64,000 bases of DNA from Micractinium sp. NFX-FRZ (taxonomy: Eukaryota; Chlorophyta; Trebouxiophyceae; Chlorellales; Chlorellaceae): NCBI GenBank assembly GCA_029339195.1, contig JAPTJF010000278.1, forward strand, positions 20,195-84,194. The letters run 5' to 3'. Position 1 is the first letter of the stretch. Each line of letters starts with the position of its first letter. Below the pieces are notes generated by a model. That model made no database searches. It was given only the letters and a program-made list of their open reading frames with translations, and had not been told where the DNA came from. Made by a program: the position numbers and the translations under genes. Positions 35,150 through 46,537 of the stretch are shown here, in pieces.

Positions 35150-38100
35150 CCTGTGCCTCGCCCAGTTGCCCGGCACTGCCCTTCCCTTGCGGCAACCCTC
35201 TTTCCCCTGTGGCACCCCCTCCCCCATGCTCTCAGCCCCCTCCCCCCAGTGGCACCCCCTTCCCCACTGCTCTTTACCCCGCCCGCTTCGCTCATGCCTT
35301 ACTTGGCACTGCCGCAGGCGGGCCTCAAAGGACCACTCCATGCGGCCAGGCGCTCCTCACTCCCCCCCTGCTGCCCACCGCTCCCCTCCCCCCGCCGCAG
35401 GTCTGCCTCAAGGAGTACTTTGTGGAGCGAGAACGCAACAAGGTCTTTTTGATCATGGAGCTGCTCCGGGGGGGGGAGCTGCTGGAGGCGGTGCTGGAGC
35501 AGGTGGGGCACAGAGTGGGAACAGGGTTGTGCTGGGGCGGGGGTGCGGGGAGGGGTGCGTGGGGGAGGGTGCTGGAGGCGGTGCTTGAGCGGGTGGGGCA
35601 CAGGGTGGGAACAAGGTTGTGCTGGGGCGGGGGTGGGGGGAAGGGGGCGGGGGAGGGTGCTGGAGGCGGTGCTTGAGCGGGTGGCGCACAGGGTGGGAAC
35701 AAGGTTGTGCTGGGGCGGGGGTGGGGGGAAGGGGGCGGGGGAGGGTGCTGGAGGCGGTGCTGGAGCGGGTGGCGCACAGGGTGTGATGAAGGTTGTTTGG
35801 GGCGGGGGTGGGGGGAAGGGGGCGGGGGAGGGTGCTGGAGGCGGTGCTGGAGCGGGTGGCGCACAGGGTGGGAACAAGGTTGTTTGGGGAGGGGCACTGC
35901 TGGAAGGGGTGCTGGAGCAGTTGGGTTGAGAGTGATGAAGGTTCCGACTGGGGGATAGGGGGGGCTCTGCTGGAGCACGTATGCTAGTGTGTGAGTGAGC
36001 TGCTGGAGGCGGTGGTGGAGCAGGTGGGGCGGTGGCACATCATCAACACATGTGCATGTGTGTGGGGGGGTGGGGGGTGGGGCTCAGGGTCTGCATGTCG
36101 CAGGCTGCTCAGGACTGGGCTGGGGTGGGGCGGTGTACTTGAACGCAGGCGCGTCGGCTTGAGGGTGTGGGAGGGGCGGTGTCGGCTGGAGGGTGGCAGG
36201 CGGTTGGTTGGAGCAGGCAGGGTGGGGTGACACGTCGCCCAAAACATGAGAAGCCTACAGCCTGCCTGCTGGCCTGCAGGCAGCCCACAACGCGTCACGC
36301 CTGGCCGCAACCCCGAACCCCCGGCCCCCACCCATTCACCTCCCTGCACCTGCAACATGTTGCTGTTGACCCCGCAGGGGCACTACAGCGAGAACGATGC
36401 CCGCATCATCTTCCGCCAGCTCATCAACTGCCTGCAGTACCTTCACACCAAGTGAGCGAGCGGTACTGCGGTGCTGCGTGCGCTGGGCGGGCTTGGGGCG
36501 GGGCGTGCATGCACTTGTGCGCACACCAGTGCATGCATTTCCTCGCTTGGCTGCGCCAGGCAAGCGAGTGGCATTGCAGTGGGTGGTGCAACCGCCCTCA
36601 CACGGGCGCACGCATGGGCAAGCGTGCACAGGGGCGCGCATGCCTGCGTGCATGGGTGCTGCCGCTCTCCGAGCTCGGCCGGCCCCACCATCCACACACA
36701 ACCCCACGCCACACCCGCGCACTGTTGCTGCCTGCCTCCCTCCCTCGCCTCGCCCTACCCTGCAGGGGTGTGGTGCACCGCGACGTGAAGCTGGACAACC
36801 TGCTGCTGGTGGAACCGCGTGACATCAAGCACATCAAGATAGCCGACTTTGGGTGGGCGCCCGCCTGCATTGTGCACTGATGTTACAACGGATTGGCGTG
36901 AACCACAGGGTGTGTACTGAGAAGGTGCAGCGCGAGCTGTTGGACACAGCATGCACAGCATGCTTATGAGCTTCACGCCTGCTTTGGCATCAAACGTTGA
37001 TAACCCCCCCCCCCCCCCCCCCCATCACCCTTTTCTGTGCAAGTTTGCCTGGGTTTTGCATCAACCTACCCACACCCCAATCACACGTTCTATGCAGGTT
37101 TGCCAAGAAGGTGCAGGGCGGGCGGCTGGATACGATGAAGACAGTGTGCGGCACGCCAGGTGAGGCGGCCATGTGGCTGTGGGTGCACGTGTGCTTGCAA
37201 CGGGGCGAAGTGGGGAGGACGTGGGGGTGTGCAGGGGAGAGCAGGAGGAGTAAGGGGGAGCAGGGGCCCGCACCCGCCCGCGCCGCTCCCAGCTGGGGAG
37301 GGAAGGCGGACGGGTGCAGCCGCTGGAGAGGGAGGGCGGCATGCCTCCAGTATTGATGAACAACAACAACAACAACACTGGTCCTCGACCCACCCCGCCT
37401 GCTGCAGAGTACATTGCCCCGGAAGTCATCGAGAAGCTGATGACCCCGCATGACAAGCCTTTAGAGAACGCCTCCTACGGCCCGCCCTGCGACCTGTGGT
37501 CTGCCGGTGAGCACCCGCCCCGCCCCCGCCCCACTGGGGCCCCTCGCCAGTCTAATTTGAGAAATGAAAATGAAAAACATAGCATCGACTAGAAAAAAGG
37601 TCATTGATTTGCAAGTGCGTGCTGTGGGCCGACAGAGTCTGCAGTTAAGTCAGCACGCAGTGTGCTCCCCATGCTCGGGCAAACGAAAGGCGCTGGCACC
37701 GCGTGCCGCTGCCGCTGCGGCGCGGCACCGCCACTCTGACAGCTCTGCGACACCACTTGCACACACCCACTGACCATGATCTGCGCCACCCGTGTTCCCG
37801 TCCCCCCCATGCAGGCATTGTGCTGTACATGCTGCTGGCGGGGCTGCCCCCTTTCCACGACGCCAGCGAGCCGCGCCTGCTGCGGGCAATCATGAAGGGG
37901 CAGTACAGCTTCAGCGACCCGGTGTGGGATGAGGTGAGCTCCTGTGTGCTGACCTGGCAGCGTACGCATTTGAACCTGATGGCCTGAGAGTGTGCTGACC
38001 TGGCAGCGCACGCATTTGGACCTGATGGCCTGAGAGTGGGCTGACCTGGCTTACGCGTTTGGAACTGGTGGTCTGAGAGGCACGGGACAGAGATCCGAGT

Positions 38101-38998
38101 GGGCTGACCTAGCTCACGCCTTTGAACCTGATGGCCTGAGATGATCTGAGAGGGAGGGGAGCCCACCCCCCCACCCACAAATCCATTCCTCATCGCATGC
38201 CCCGCTGCCTGCCCATGCGCAGGTCAGCTCGGAAGGGAAGGACTTGATTCGCAAGCTGCTCGTGGTCAGCCCCATCAAGCGGCTGACATGCGAGCAGGTG
38301 AGCAGGGCATGGGAGTCGGGGCGGGCACGAGGATGGCAAGCAGGCTGGCGCCTGGGGCGGGGGAGGGAGGCAGATGGGAGGCTGCGGGGAGCAGGTGAGG
38401 GAGTGCGAGTGAGGGCATGATGGCAGGCTGGCAGGCTGCATGGACGCCTGGCGAGGCGCATGGGAGGGTGCGGAGAGCAGGCGACGGCATGGGCGGTGCT
38501 GCAGCGGGTGTGCTGCCTGCCCACCGTCGATCCCACCTGCTCCCTGTCAACCGGCTGCCTGCATGCATATTGATGTGATGCTGCTTTTGGTTGTGTTTCG
38601 GCCCCCCGCTGCACCCACCGCAGGTGTTGGACCACCCGTGGATGTCGGTGGCGCCGCCCCGCGGCAGCGAGCGCCAGCTCACCAAGACTCGCTCCCGCAT
38701 GCTGGAGAAGCTGGAGAAGAAGCGGAGCGGGGGGCACGCCTCCCTGCAGCAGCGCATCTCACAAGCCGCCAGCAGCGCAGCAGTCACGCCCGCGGGCGGC
38801 TCCCCAGCGGGCGGCTCACCCACGGCGGCAGCCATGCACATGACCGCGGCGGCGTGGAGCTCACCAGGGTCGGGCGGGGGCTTGGCTGATGGCGCAGGCA
38901 ATGGCGTGGCAGCGAGCGGTGGTGCGGCAGCAGCAGCGGCGGTGGAAGCAGCAGCGGGAGGTGGGGCAGCGGGCGGGGGCCGCGATGCGTCCAGCTAG
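33608..38998 (+). CDS. CaMK-like serine/threonine protein kinase, probably N-myristoylated
   Basis: Twelve exons, 433 aa: 33608-33675, 33882-33955, 34420-34547, 34940-34978, 35401-35502, 36378-36451, 36766-36852, 37098-37159, 37408-37506, 37815-37933, 38223-38297, 38624-38998. All kinase landmarks are intact: Gly loop GEGGFSKV (45-52), Lys67 in YACKII, catalytic HRDVKLDN (Asp168), DFG (Asp189), APE (215-217) and DLWSAGIVLYMLLAG. The order and the closing RLTCEQVLDHPWM resemble CaMK/CDPK catalytic domains. There is no EF-hand or calmodulin-binding region that I can see; the C-terminal 100 residues are basic, then Ala/Gly/Ser-rich. The N terminus MGCGAS fits myristoylation at Gly2 with palmitoylation at Cys3, suggesting a membrane location. 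An insert after the APE motif (EKLMTPHDKPLENASYGPPCD) lengthens the activation region. Confidence 0.85.
34624..34690 (+). repeat. Echo of kinase exon 3 end and donor
   Basis: Exon 3 ends at 34547 (MSDRAAIMK then GTAAGGG). About 100 bases downstream the sequence recurs as ATGATCTGACCGGGCGGCCA followed by TCATGACGGTGAGAG, then the same CATGCTGGGCTG intron sequence. A stop codon in the copy removes its coding sense; the splice donor is kept. Confidence 0.8.
35095..35147 (+). repeat. (TG)n followed by 36 consecutive G
   Basis: A TG run ends at 35111 and is followed directly by 36 G at 35112-35147, in kinase intron 4. Such a tract can fold as a G-quadruplex in DNA or pre-mRNA; its exact length is likely unreliable in any assembly. 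Confidence 0.9.
35480..36035 (+). repeat. 88-bp minisatellite built from the kinase exon 5 end and donor
   Basis: Exon 5 ends LLEAVLEQ at 35502 and is followed by GTGGGGCACAG. The block starting GCTGGAGGCGGTGCT recurs at 35571, 35659, 35747 and 35834 (spacing 91, 88, 88, 87 bases), with decayed copies near 35902 and 36000. Each unit carries the exon end, a GTGGGGC or GTGGCGC donor-like junction and the intron start, so the repeat spans the exon-intron boundary. Confidence 0.85.
37004..37023 (+). repeat. Homopolymer of 20 C
   Basis: A run of 20 C in kinase intron 7, about 75 bases before the next acceptor. Confidence 0.9.
37934..38140 (+). repeat. Minisatellite in kinase intron 10
   Basis: Four imperfect units of about 50-60 bases, each with TGCTGACCTGGC or a variant, then ACGCATTTG or ACGCCTTTG and CCTGATGGCCTGAGAG. 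It begins directly after the exon 10 donor. Confidence 0.8.
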
Positions 38999-39382
38999 GC
39001 GGGACAGGTTCAAGGCTCGATCAACTGGCTTGGCTTGTGTGTTGCTTGTGCCCCTCTCCATGTGGTACACCTGAACTTTCTATTCAGAACCCTGTTCTTT
39101 CTTTCTTTCTCGGTGCCCCCCTTTAGGGCCGCTGCCACTGCACTCTTCAGGCCCGCCTGCCCCTCCGCAGTTTTCTCGGCAGGCAAGGCCTCCCTTCTTT
39201 CTCAGCTCCTCTGCTGCAAGCTGGCTGCTCTCCGCTCCTGGCTGCTGCTTCTGTTATTCACTCACTCACCCTGCTTTGATTAAAGACGTGCTGCAGGGCC
39301 TGGGGCTATGAGGCGAAAGTGGGAGCTTATTCAATCTCAAGGGACGAGGGTTGCGGTGCTGACAGCGGACAGGCAACCACAG
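38999..39382. other. Short convergent intergenic region
   Basis: Nearly 400 bases between the stops of the plus-strand kinase and the minus-strand small gene. No gene or clear signal is seen. Confidence 0.45.
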
Positions 39383-40449
39383 CTATGCTATTCCTTGACT
39401 CTGCCCTGCTCGGTGGCGCAGGCCCGCTGCTGACAGCCCTGCTGGCGGCGCTTCAGCTGCCCCGCCAGCAAGCAGCGGCACCGCTTCACTGCCCTCGGCC
39501 CCACTAGCTGCTGCGGCCTCCTCCCTGCTTCCCCTGCCGCGCAGCCTGTTGGGCGGACTGCTGCTGCCCCGCATGGGTGTGCTGGGATCCACGCCACTGC
39601 CACAAGGCTGCTCCACCGCGGACGCTGCTGCAAGGCAGGGCGAGGGAGGGTGGAGGGTAGGGGGGAAGTAAGGTGGCGGATCAGGTGGGTGCATGCTTGA
39701 TTATCAGCCATCCAGCCAACAAGCCAGCAAGCCCGCCCGGCTGCCTGCACGCATGCCCACCAGCCAGCAGGACGGCCAGGCGCACATGCAGACAGCCCCG
39801 TTGTCCGTGGGTGCCGCATGTGACATCACACGCAGGCAGTCACCGGCATGCCCACCAACCTGCCAGTGGCGCCGGCGCCAGCTGCAGCGGTGGGGTGGGT
39901 TCCGGCATGGGTGGAACATCGACCTCCCCCTTCCTGAGAGCACCTGCAGTGGGACCGGCATGCAGGGCAGGGAATCGGGCAGATGGAAACTGGGGCCAGC
40001 AGGGAGTGGGCGGGGCGGCGGACCGGGGCGACCGGGAAAGCGCGGCAGACCAGCGGCATTCCCAGGCCAACCAGCCGGCGTTAGAGGTAAGCAGTGCACC
40101 CACACGCAACAGCCCTCGTGCCCACAAGCGATGCAGCAGGTGCATGCCAGCACCTCAACCGAAAGCACTGCCACAGCCACCACAGCGTGCAAACTGCCCC
40201 GAACAGAGGTTGCATTAGGAAACGCTCACATTGACGCCTTAAAATGGCGGCCTGCTCGCTCAAAAGTTGCATGGCGCAATCAAGTGCCGCCGAGCGGAGC
40301 GCTTGGCTAGTGCCGGGCGCGCGGGGGATCCCTGCCGCCCTCTCGGCTTCCGCTGCTGGCTGGAGAGCCAAGTACTGTTCCCATGCCTCAGCCCTCAGTA
40401 TCCCGGCCTCCCTATACCGGGCCTCCTCCTTGGTGAGCAGCAGGCCCAT
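39383..40449 (-). CDS. Unrecognised small protein, partly resolved model
   Basis: The last two exons are well supported: 39943-39860 (GALRKGEVDVPPMPEP region) and 39627-39383, joined in phase 1 with clean CAG acceptors; the product ends with a Ser/Pro/Ala-rich tail. The first exon most likely starts at Met 40449 (MGLLLTKEEARYREAG, then helical, Ala/Glu-rich sequence to about FLMQPLFGA near 40205). I could not find a donor in the first exon whose phase fits the second, so an extra small exon or a different first exon is likely. The N-terminal part looks like an amphipathic helical segment; I do not recognise a family. A GTTGG donor ends the middle exon. Confidence 0.4.
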
Positions 40450-42070
40450 GACCGTCCCTGACGGTGGAGGGGTGGGGCCGCGGCGCCGCCGCTAACGGGG
40501 CGGCGCCGCCTGGGCCGGCGAGCAGGGAGCTGTGCGCGCCGAGGGTGCAGCGCTGCGTGGACGCGCTGCTTGCGCCTGTCTGCTCAGGAGGCTGGGAAGC
40601 TCGCTGGCTGGGGAAGCCGCTCGAGCTCAGTGCTCTTCGGGGGTGGCGCGGGCGGGGGTGTTTGTGCTATTGCGAGCTGCAAGACGAGAAGGAGCACTAG
40701 AGAGGGAGAGAGCCACTGCTGTGAGTAGGACATGAGAGCGGGACAGCTCAGCCAGCGGCCGGGGCAAAGGTGGGCAAGGTGGCACGAGTCGGTCTTGTGA
40801 TGTTTGACAATCTCACACAGGATCCAACCACCTACCATCCGGCCAGTCATGATGGTACAGAAGTGTGTTCAGGTACAAGTGTTCAGGTACAGGTGGGAGT
40901 GCTGGTCAGGAGGTGTTGGGTGCCCCGGGGGGCGACCAAGTGGCGGCATGCCGTCGGCCAGCTGGGGTGGATGTCTGCCCTGCCCCCATTCCCTGCATTC
41001 CCCTGCTGCGTCTCCGTGCTTGGCCCGGACCCTCATCATTGGGAATGTCTGTTGTCATCAGTGTCTTGTGGTTACGTGTAATGGAACATCCACGGAAATG
41101 AGGTGCCTGGTGCAACGCTGCTGCGACATGCCGCTTGGCAAGCGAGGAATTGCAGCGGCGGCAGGGATGGGACTGTGCGCCCCCGCACCCACACAGCACT
41201 AACAGGCGGGGGAGGGTAACCACATCACTTCACACACCAAACACCGATCAAGCAAGCACAGCATGCACAGCACAGCACGGCACCTGCAGCACAGCACGCA
41301 CAGCACCCTGCGCAAAGCAGCACCCCCTGCCGGAGCCAGCTCCAGCTCAGGTCCATGGCTTGCCAGCACGTATCCGTGCTCCCGACATGCCAAGCCCTTC
41401 ACGCATCCCTGCCCAACCGCACATTGCACCTGCAGGCCAGTCCTCGGTGTGCAGGGTGGGGTGCATGGGGCGTGAATGTTGCCAACGGCAGCGGCAGCGG
41501 TGCAGGTGAGGCATGCACCGAGCGGAGGCCTGCACTGCAGCCCATGCATACGTCTGCTGTGCATGCCCAGGCCCAGGTGTGTTTTGGGAGGGCAGGAGGG
41601 GGGCTGGAACTGGAGAGGAAGTGCTGGCGTCAGGTAATTATGGGCCTGGCAGGCTTGGCAGCAAGCAGCTCAGCTGCTGCATCCTGCCTGGCGAAGAGCT
41701 TGCCGCCTGCACCTGCCTGCCCATCTTCCTGCCTGCCTGCTCATCTGCCTGCCCATCTGCCTGCCCGCCTGCTCATCTGCCTGCCTGCCTGCCCATCTCC
41801 CTGCCAGTCCCCTTGCGCCGCCGCCCTGCCCCTCTCCTTCCTCCCTCTGCTTTCGTGACTACCTGGCAGCAGGGAGCCACACACCTCATGGTTCCCGCTC
41901 ATACCAGCAGGCAGCCAGCCGGTAAAGGTGTGTAAAAGTGTTATTGTTGCTCACTCCTCTGTTGCAGTAGGAACGATTTTGCACGCGCCCACAGAAGCAG
42001 GGTGCCCCGGCCAGCTGCACAGAAGCTGTGAAAGAAGAGGGCAGTGCATGCCAAGACCCTGCCGCCGTTA
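40450..42070. other. Intergenic region, no gene recognised
   Basis: About 1.6 kb upstream of the small minus-strand gene and downstream of the first AP2-like gene. A short minus-strand frame at 40850-40584 has a signal-peptide-like stretch (LVLLLVLQLAIAQT) but contains intron-like CTCTCTAG and CTTGCAG signals, so it is not called. Confidence 0.4.
41733..41812 (+). repeat. CTGC/CATCTGCC short tandem repeat
   Basis: Repeats of CTGCCTGC interspersed with CATCTGCC over about 80 bases. Intergenic. Confidence 0.8.
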
Positions 42071-45000
42071 TCAGGCCAGCAGGCCCGCCGCTGTGATCAT
42101 GCTGGCTGCAAGTGCCACCATGCTGCCGTACTGGCGCTCATTCAGCAGCAGCTGCATGATCTCGGCCTGCAGGGCAGGGAGGGAGGGAGGGAGGGTACGA
42201 GGAGTGTGGAGATGGGAGGGCGCAGAGTGCAAAGCAGCGCAGCAGCGGCGGCGGGCAGCAGCTGCATGATATGTGCAGTCAAGGCGGCAGAGGAGACAGG
42301 TCACAACACGTTGTGGGTTGGGGCATAAAGAGGCCAACGAGACCGACTGGTAGGGGGAAGGACGCGTTCCCCAGCTGCCGCCACGCACCTGCTGCTGCTG
42401 GTGCGCCGCCGGCATGCTCTGCAGCGCCAAAAGGTACACAGCAGAGAGCTCAGGAGTGAGCTCAGCTGCAGCAGCAGCAGGCTCCTGGGATGCGACAAGC
42501 AAGCCCTGAAGCAGCGCCTGGTGGGGCAGGGCATTGAGAGCTGCCTGGTGCTGCTGCTGCGAGGGCGACTGCACCGCGGCGGGAGGCGGCGGCGCGGCTG
42601 GCATGGGCGCTGCGGTGAAAGCTGCAAAGGGAGGCCCGCCAATGCTGCAGAGGTGGGGCTGCGGCTGCGGCTGTGGCTGCGGCTGCAGCGGCGCCCAGGC
42701 CTGATGCAGGTAATGCTGCTGGGGTGGCTGGCGCTGCGGCGCTTGCTGGTACGGACATTGTGGTTGTGCCGCTGGCCGCTGGAGCAGCGCCTGAGCCGCG
42801 GGCGGCTGCAGTGCAGGGGTAGGCTGCCGAGAGGCAGGCACGGCCCGCGGTTCCCCGCCGCTTGCAGCTGCTGCCAGCGCCTGGCTAAGAGCCAGCAGCG
42901 AAGCCGCAGCAGCCGACTGAGGCGCAGCCAGTGTTTGCCCAGGCCTCAGCGCCGGCAGCACAGTGGCAGCGGGCAGCACGCTCGCCACAGCGGGCGGAGC
43001 GGCAGCTGCACCACCCGCTGGTGCGGCAGGCACCGCAGTGGGGCATGCAGGTGCATCCGCAGGGCCAGCTGTTTGTGGTTCCGCCGCGCCTACTCCAGCT
43101 GGCACAGAGGCCTCCCGCCGGTGCCACTGCTGCTGCTGCGTGGGTGGCGCTCCCAACCCTTTGGCTGCCGGTGCTGCCGCCGCCGCAGCTCTCGGCTCTG
43201 CCACTGCTGCTGCTGCTGCTGCTCCTGCTGCTGCTGCTGCTGCTGCCTCAGGCACAGGCGTGGCTGACACACCTGCCTGGGCTGGCGCCCTGGTGCCTGC
43301 TGCGTCTGCAGGAGAAGCGGAGCACCCAGCCGCTGCATCTGCCCCCGCCACGGCAGCCTGGCCAGAGGAGGATGAGTCCGCACACGCTGGCGTTGCCACG
43401 TCAGCGGCCTCGAGCCCATACACGGTGTGCCGGCGCTGCTGCTTCTGTTGCTCAGTGGGCGGCGCCGCCGCCGCTGCTGCCGCCAGCACTGGTGAGAGCG
43501 CGGCCTGCTCTACCGTTGTCTGCGCCACTGCCGCGGCCATCGAAACCGGCGAGGGCGCCGCCATGGCTGCTGCTGCTGCTGCACTAAAGCCTGCTCCTGC
43601 CAGTGCAGCCGCCTCTGCAGCAGCAGTATCTGTTGCTGCTTCCACCGCTGCTGCCACCGGCGGGCCCAGGAGCGCCTGGTTGGTCTCCAGAGCTAGCTTT
43701 GCGTCAGTGGCAGCAACAGCCTGCACCTCGGCCATGGCAGAGCCACCGGCAGGGCTGGTGCTGTGCTCGGCAGAGGCGCGCTTGCGCCCGGGCCCCGCCA
43801 CAGCCGACTGCTTCTGCTTTTGCAGCGCCTTTTGCCGCTTCTGCCCCTGCGCGTCAGCCGTCGGCCCCTGTGCCGCCTTGCGCTTGCGCACAGCGCTGCT
43901 GCCACCTGCCTCCTCCAGGCCTGCCACCCGTGGCTTCTGCAGGCTGCGCTCCTTCTGGGGCCGTGCCTCTCTCTCAGCCTGCATCTCCCCCTTGCCAGCC
44001 CTCCCCTGCTTGCCCACCGACGCCGGCCGCGCCTGCTTGCGTGCTGCCGCCGGCGCTACCTGCGCCTCCTGCTTGCGTGCTGACGCCGGGGCCGGCGCCG
44101 GTTCTGCTGCCCGCACCTCCTGCCCCTGCAGCTGCTTCGCCAGCACTGCCAGCTTCCCCTCCGCTCGCAGCTCGCCCAGCAGCGTGCGCAGGTGGGGCAG
44201 GGCCTTGCAGGCACGCAGGCGCTGCCACAGTGTGCTGCTCCCTTGGTACCTGCTGGCCATTGGAAGAAGCAGTGTTTGAATAAGAGATGGCAAAGGGACT
44301 GTTGCCATCGGTACGGCCCCAAGCGGCTTGGAGCCCAGCGCGCATGGTGCCTGCCGCTGTCAACTGCTCCCAACCCACAACAGGCGCAAGCAACCTAACA
44401 AGAGCACGCTGGTCTGCAGCCCAGCACCCTGCCCTCTTGACTGGCGGGACAGTGTGAGCTCATCTAGCAGCGTGAACAGCTTTGGCACGGTTGTTGACAA
44501 TGCAAGTCGGTGCAAGTCGGTTGCAGCACAGCTACCGACAGAAGCCAGTAGACACAAGCGGGGACCAGCAGCAGCACAGCGTCCATACTGTCCCATCTGC
44601 CCACCCACCCACCTGTCCAGGGGGAAGTTGAAGAGGCCCTCAGGCGGTGGGCCGTCGCCCACAGAGGGGTGCAGCTGGCGCCAGGCAGTGCCCAGGTCAA
44701 ACGCCACCGCGCCCTGCTGACGCCAGGCAGGCGGGGCACACACACCGTGGTCAGGCACGGGAAGCAAAGCACGGCACCTTACCACTCCCAGCACCCACCT
44801 CCTTCTTAGACCCGCAGGCCAGCAACACCCTGTCCGCCAGCCTGCAACCGCTCAGCCAGCACCCATCACCCAGCCTGCAACCGCTCGGCAACCGCTTCAC
44901 AAAGCGGTGGACAACCCCTGTGTTCCGCCCCCGCGCTTGCCCCACTCCCTTGGCATTGCCGCTGCAATCCCCCCACAGGAGCACCCCAGCACCCACCCAC

Positions 45001-45432
45001 CTCCTCTGCGGTGCGCGTGCGCGTGATGTCGACATTGGCGCGCTTCCCGCCTGGCCGCTGCGCCATGCGCAGGCGCACATCAGCTTGTATTGGAAGCGTG
45101 CTGCCAGCGGCGGTGGCAGGCGCGGACACCCAGAGACACCACCGGGCAAGCAGGCCACCCGCGCGTGCTCACCCGCTGCCGTCGCTGCGGTGCCGCAGGC
45201 CGTTGTAGCGCTGCAGCGCCGCCGCCACCTGCTGCTTGGACGCCGCTGCGGGGCTGTTGGCATCCTGGGCCGCGTGTTCGCCGCCGCTGCCGGCCTGCCG
45301 TCGCTTGCGACCTGAGCTCCGCACGCCCGCTCCCGCCGCTGCCGCCCCTGCTGCCGCCCCTGTAGCTGGGCTGCTCACGGGCTCCTCTTCTGGGCTGGCC
45401 CGCTGCTGCACAACAGCTGGTTTGGGTGACAT
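42071..45432 (-). CDS. AP2-like DNA-binding protein (paralogue A)
   Basis: Five exons, 805 aa: 45432-45173, 45100-45001, 44713-44613, 44249-42389, 42166-42071; phases agree. Residues about 77-154 read as an AP2-type domain: YNGLRHR, then a strand region, TRTAEEGAVAFDLGTAWRQL and FNFPLDRY, equivalent to the AP2 W/R strands, TAEEAARAYD helix and NFP end. Directly after it is a helical module (LPHLRTLLGELRAEGKLAVL) also seen twice in the neighbouring paralogue. The middle 500 residues are Ala/Gln/Pro-rich with basic stretches (RKRKAAQ, GQKRQKALQK). The C terminus has a conserved block, ELTPELSAVYLLALQS, then MQLLLNERQYGSMVAL, shared with paralogue B. The third exon has a CAGCAG acceptor (44716-44711 on the minus strand); the downstream AG was chosen because it aligns best with paralogue B. 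Probably a transcription factor. Confidence 0.68.
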
Positions 45433-46537
45433 GGCGGCGCTGCCAGCTGTGACTATGGGCTGCCGTGGCTGGCGGGAGCCGCAGGGTGAAGTGGGTGCTG
45501 CTGGCCGTGTTGGCCGCTGAACGGCCGCCTCACTTTGCCAGACTCAGGGTTTCAGGTGCAAGACCCCTGCAGCAAAGCAGATGAGCACGCAAAGGTGAGT
45601 GTAGCTCAAACTTGCAAGAGGTATGAGTTGCGGCAAGCCTGTCCCAGTCGGTCGCAAGCAAATTCTCCGCTGCTTGCCTCCGCCGCCGCCCCCGCCTGGG
45701 GTCACGGCCGCTAGTACAAGTGCGGCTCCCGGAGGCGCATCAAAGTCACAGCAGTGCGATGCAGGGCATCAAGGAGCCGTGGTGGAGCGCCAGAAATTGC
45801 TTGTGTGAGCGACACAAGCTCCGCACCTTCGCTACCTTGTCTCTGCAGCCTTCCCACCCACTCTCTGGTCGAACTGGGCCGCCCCGGGGCAACAGGAGTG
45901 GACCAGCGCAGTGACGGAGAAATGGCGGTGCCGGTAGTCTGACTGGTGCCACCAGGCGTCCTGAACACAGCACTCGGTGATTGGCTGCTCAAGTGCTTTT
46001 GTACGCGCACTACTGACGTGCGGGTCAGCGTGCCTGCGAGCCTCAAGGGGAACCCTTGCGGCGGGTGACGTGCACGCTGTGCCGGCGGGTGCAGCGCCTT
46101 CAATGTCACCCTTGCACTTGGCCGGCTCAGATGCCGAGCTCCCAGGCGCTTAGGTGTGAACCTATCAAGACAGGTGGAGCATCAAGGGCGCGGGTGGCAT
46201 GGATTTGGGATGACACGCTACCTGGGCAGGGGGCGGTCGGTTGCGTTGCATTAAGCGAACACCGCTGGCGCTCCTCAAGTGCTGCATGCAAGGGCAGGCC
46301 CCCATTTCCCCTGAGCGCCTATATGCTGTCTTCATCGCGGTTAACCTGCACCCTTCGCATGCGCTCACATGGTACAAGTATATCAAGCATTATGCATAAC
46401 AGATGTGTATTGTACATCGCCGCATTTCTGGTACGGGGGCACCGGAGCGGGCTGGCAGACGGCTGGCCCTTCTGCCCGCCCGCCTCTGCTGCCCACTGCC
46501 ACATGCATGTATGCATTCCGCCCGTGGGAACCACCGC
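45433..46537. other. Spacer between the two AP2-like genes
   Basis: About 1.1 kb holding the promoter of paralogue A and the 3' untranslated region of paralogue B. No coding exon recognised. Confidence 0.45.

Noticed and set aside
40584..40850. Short minus-strand frame with a signal-peptide-like segment
   Set aside because: Contains two strong intron-end signals and a Pro-rich end with no continuation; not supportable as a gene.
42401..44279. Long plus-strand Ala/Ser-rich frames opposite AP2 paralogue A
   Set aside because: Antisense shadow of the 1861-base coding exon; no independent features.
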